A stretch of 5,865 nucleotides of DNA from an uncultured Oscillospiraceae bacterium (GTDB lineage Bacteria; Bacillota; Clostridia; Oscillospirales; Acutalibacteraceae), in NCBI GenBank assembly GCA_902490145.1, contig CABUCT010000083.1, positions 1 through 5,865 on the forward strand, given 5' to 3'. The position numbers and the translations under genes are program-made. Numbering within the stretch: the stretch's first letter is position 1; every line of letters begins with the position of its first letter. A model generated the notes under the pieces. The model did no database searches. It was not told where the DNA came from and was given only the letters and a program-made list of their open reading frames with translations. Shown piece by piece: positions 4,766 to 5,865 of the stretch.

Positions 4766-5865
4766 ATGTTTCTTAAAGTTTTATCATATTTAAAAGGTTA
4801 TGCAAAATTTGAAGTAACCGGAGGATTTCCCGAAAGATTTTTAAATCTTTGTGCTTCAAAGCGTAGGGATATATGGAACATCCGATATTCCGAAAACGGC
4901 TTTACTGCTATGGTACGGGCATCCGAGTATAAAAGACTCAGACAGGATGCCCGTTCGGCTTTTGTAAAAATGCGAATAAAAGAAAAGGCGGGATTCCCGT
5001 TTTTTATAAGACAGCATCGTTTAAGAGTCGGATTTTTTGCAGGCATACTTATGTTTTTTGCAGTAATATTTTTTCTGTCGGGATTTGTGTGGAATATCAA
5101 TGTTTCGGGAATAAAAAATATATCACGTGATGAGCTTGACAGAGTGCTTGAAAAGAACGGTATATATGTGGGTGCAAGGCTGTCAAAAATAGATGAACCA
5201 AATATCCGTCAAGTTATAATGCTTGAATATCCCGATATTTCATGGATGTCATTAAATCCTATAGGCACAACCCTTAATATAGACTTAAAAGAGCGAGTAT
5301 ATGCTCCTGAATTTAAAAACAATCAGCCGTCAAATATAATAGCATCTCGTGACGGTGTAATAACTTCAATTCAGGTAAACTCGGGAAAAGAAGCTGTAAA
5401 GGTTGGAGATGCAGTAGTAAAGGGTGAACTTTTAGTAAGCGGAACGGTGGAATATTCAAACGGAAGCACAGTATTAAAAAGTTCATCTGCTACAATTATG
5501 GCAGAGACAAATCATAAGTTGGTTTCTGAAATACCTGTTTGTGAAACTGTTGATGTTCGAAACGGAAAAAATAGAAAAAGAAGTATACTGCACTTTTTTG
5601 GACTTAATATACCCTTGTATTTTCAGGGAGTAAACGGGAATTATGAAAAGGAAATATCGCGGGATAATCTTAAAATTTTAGGAAAAACTTTACCTATAGG
5701 AAAAACTACCGCAGTATTTTACGAAACCACGCCTCAATCGGTAACTTATACTGAGGAAGAAGCGATAGAAAAGGCTCGTGAAAGAATTTTGGATGAGTTT
5801 AAAAACACATGTCCTGATGCAGAAATTTTATCTCAGCAAGAGAATTTTAAATTAGAAAATGATAA
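4766..5865 (+). CDS. yqfD: Sporulation protein YqfD, 3' end beyond the window
   Basis: The open frame runs from ATG 4766 to the window end, 366 codons plus two bases; the family is about 400 residues, so roughly 30 are missing. The start follows GGGGTGATC (4751-4759), a near-perfect match to the 16S rRNA tail placed right after the yqfC stop. The N-terminal domain (about 1-80) is basic and cytosolic, with KVLSYLKGYAKFEVTGGFPE (4-23). One membrane helix follows (about 88-109). After it come a POTRA-like stretch that starts VSGIKNIS (113-120) and ends LNIDLKER (170-177), then a barrel-sandwich-like segment, DGVITSIQV (196-204) with VKVGDAVVKGELLVSG (211-226). It is a single-pass membrane protein of the mother cell, sigma-E controlled in Bacillus and needed for efficient sporulation there. 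Large basic clusters (KNRKR, 268-272) lie in the outer domain. No frameshift is seen. Confidence 0.92.
   Translation, partial: MFLKVLSYLKGYAKFEVTGGFPERFLNLCASKRRDIWNIRYSENGFTAMVRASEYKRLRQDARSAFVKMRIKEKAGFPFFIRQHRLRVGFFAGILMFFAVIFFLSGFVWNINVSGIKNISRDELDRVLEKNGIYVGARLSKIDEPNIRQVIMLEYPDISWMSLNPIGTTLNIDLKERVYAPEFKNNQPSNIIASRDGVITSIQVNSGKEAVKVGDAVVKGELLVSGTVEYSNGSTVLKSSSATIMAETNHKLVSEIPVCETVDVRNGKNRKRSILHFFGLNIPLYFQGVNGNYEKEISRDNLKILGKTLPIGKTTAVFYETTPQSVTYTEEEAIEKARERILDEFKNTCPDAEILSQQENFKLEND

Noticed and set aside
4798..5100. Minus-strand 100-codon open frame over yqfD
   Set aside because: It is opposite the N-terminal and membrane part of yqfD, whose frame is clear and carries family sequence.

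Overview
The window reads as a low-GC, spore-forming Clostridia chromosome, most likely an Oscillospiraceae/Ruminococcus-type gut or rumen anaerobe. The grounds are the AT-rich composition, strong GGAGGTGATC-type ribosome binding sites, a type I dockerin on one protein, and the yqfC-yqfD sporulation pair. All supported genes lie on the + strand. This assignment is inference from gene content; no species is identified.

Left part (1-1131): a compact two-gene lysis-type cassette between two terminator-like hairpins. The first gene encodes an amidase_3-like N-acetylmuramoyl-L-alanine amidase with a C-terminal dockerin and no signal peptide. The second, 13 nt downstream, is a 59-residue phage-type holin. 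No other phage gene is visible, so this is either the lysis end of a prophage lying to the left or a stand-alone, domesticated module.

Middle part (1132-3196): a 259-bp intergenic region (1067-1325) leads to a Na+/phosphate cotransporter of the NptA/YjbB type, with two Na/Pi repeats and a C-terminal PhoU-like domain. It is followed by a strong 16-bp hairpin with a T-tract. The 3' arm of this hairpin contains the ribosome binding site of the next gene.

Right part (3197-5865): a P-loop protein that I recognise as resembling the uncharacterised Firmicutes PRK06851-type family, built as an internal duplication with a degenerate second P-loop. An intergenic region follows with an AT-rich terminator-like hairpin and a good candidate sporulation sigma-E promoter. 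Then come yqfC (complete) and yqfD (cut by the window end after 366 codons). YqfC and YqfD are mother-cell sporulation proteins; YqfD has one membrane segment and a large domain beyond it.

The most notable points are the dockerin-bearing endolysin with its own holin, the hairpin that seems to serve as both terminator and ribosome-site lock before the P-loop gene, the dead second P-loop, and the overlap of a sigma-E promoter with potential ribosome-site-sequestering arms in front of yqfC.
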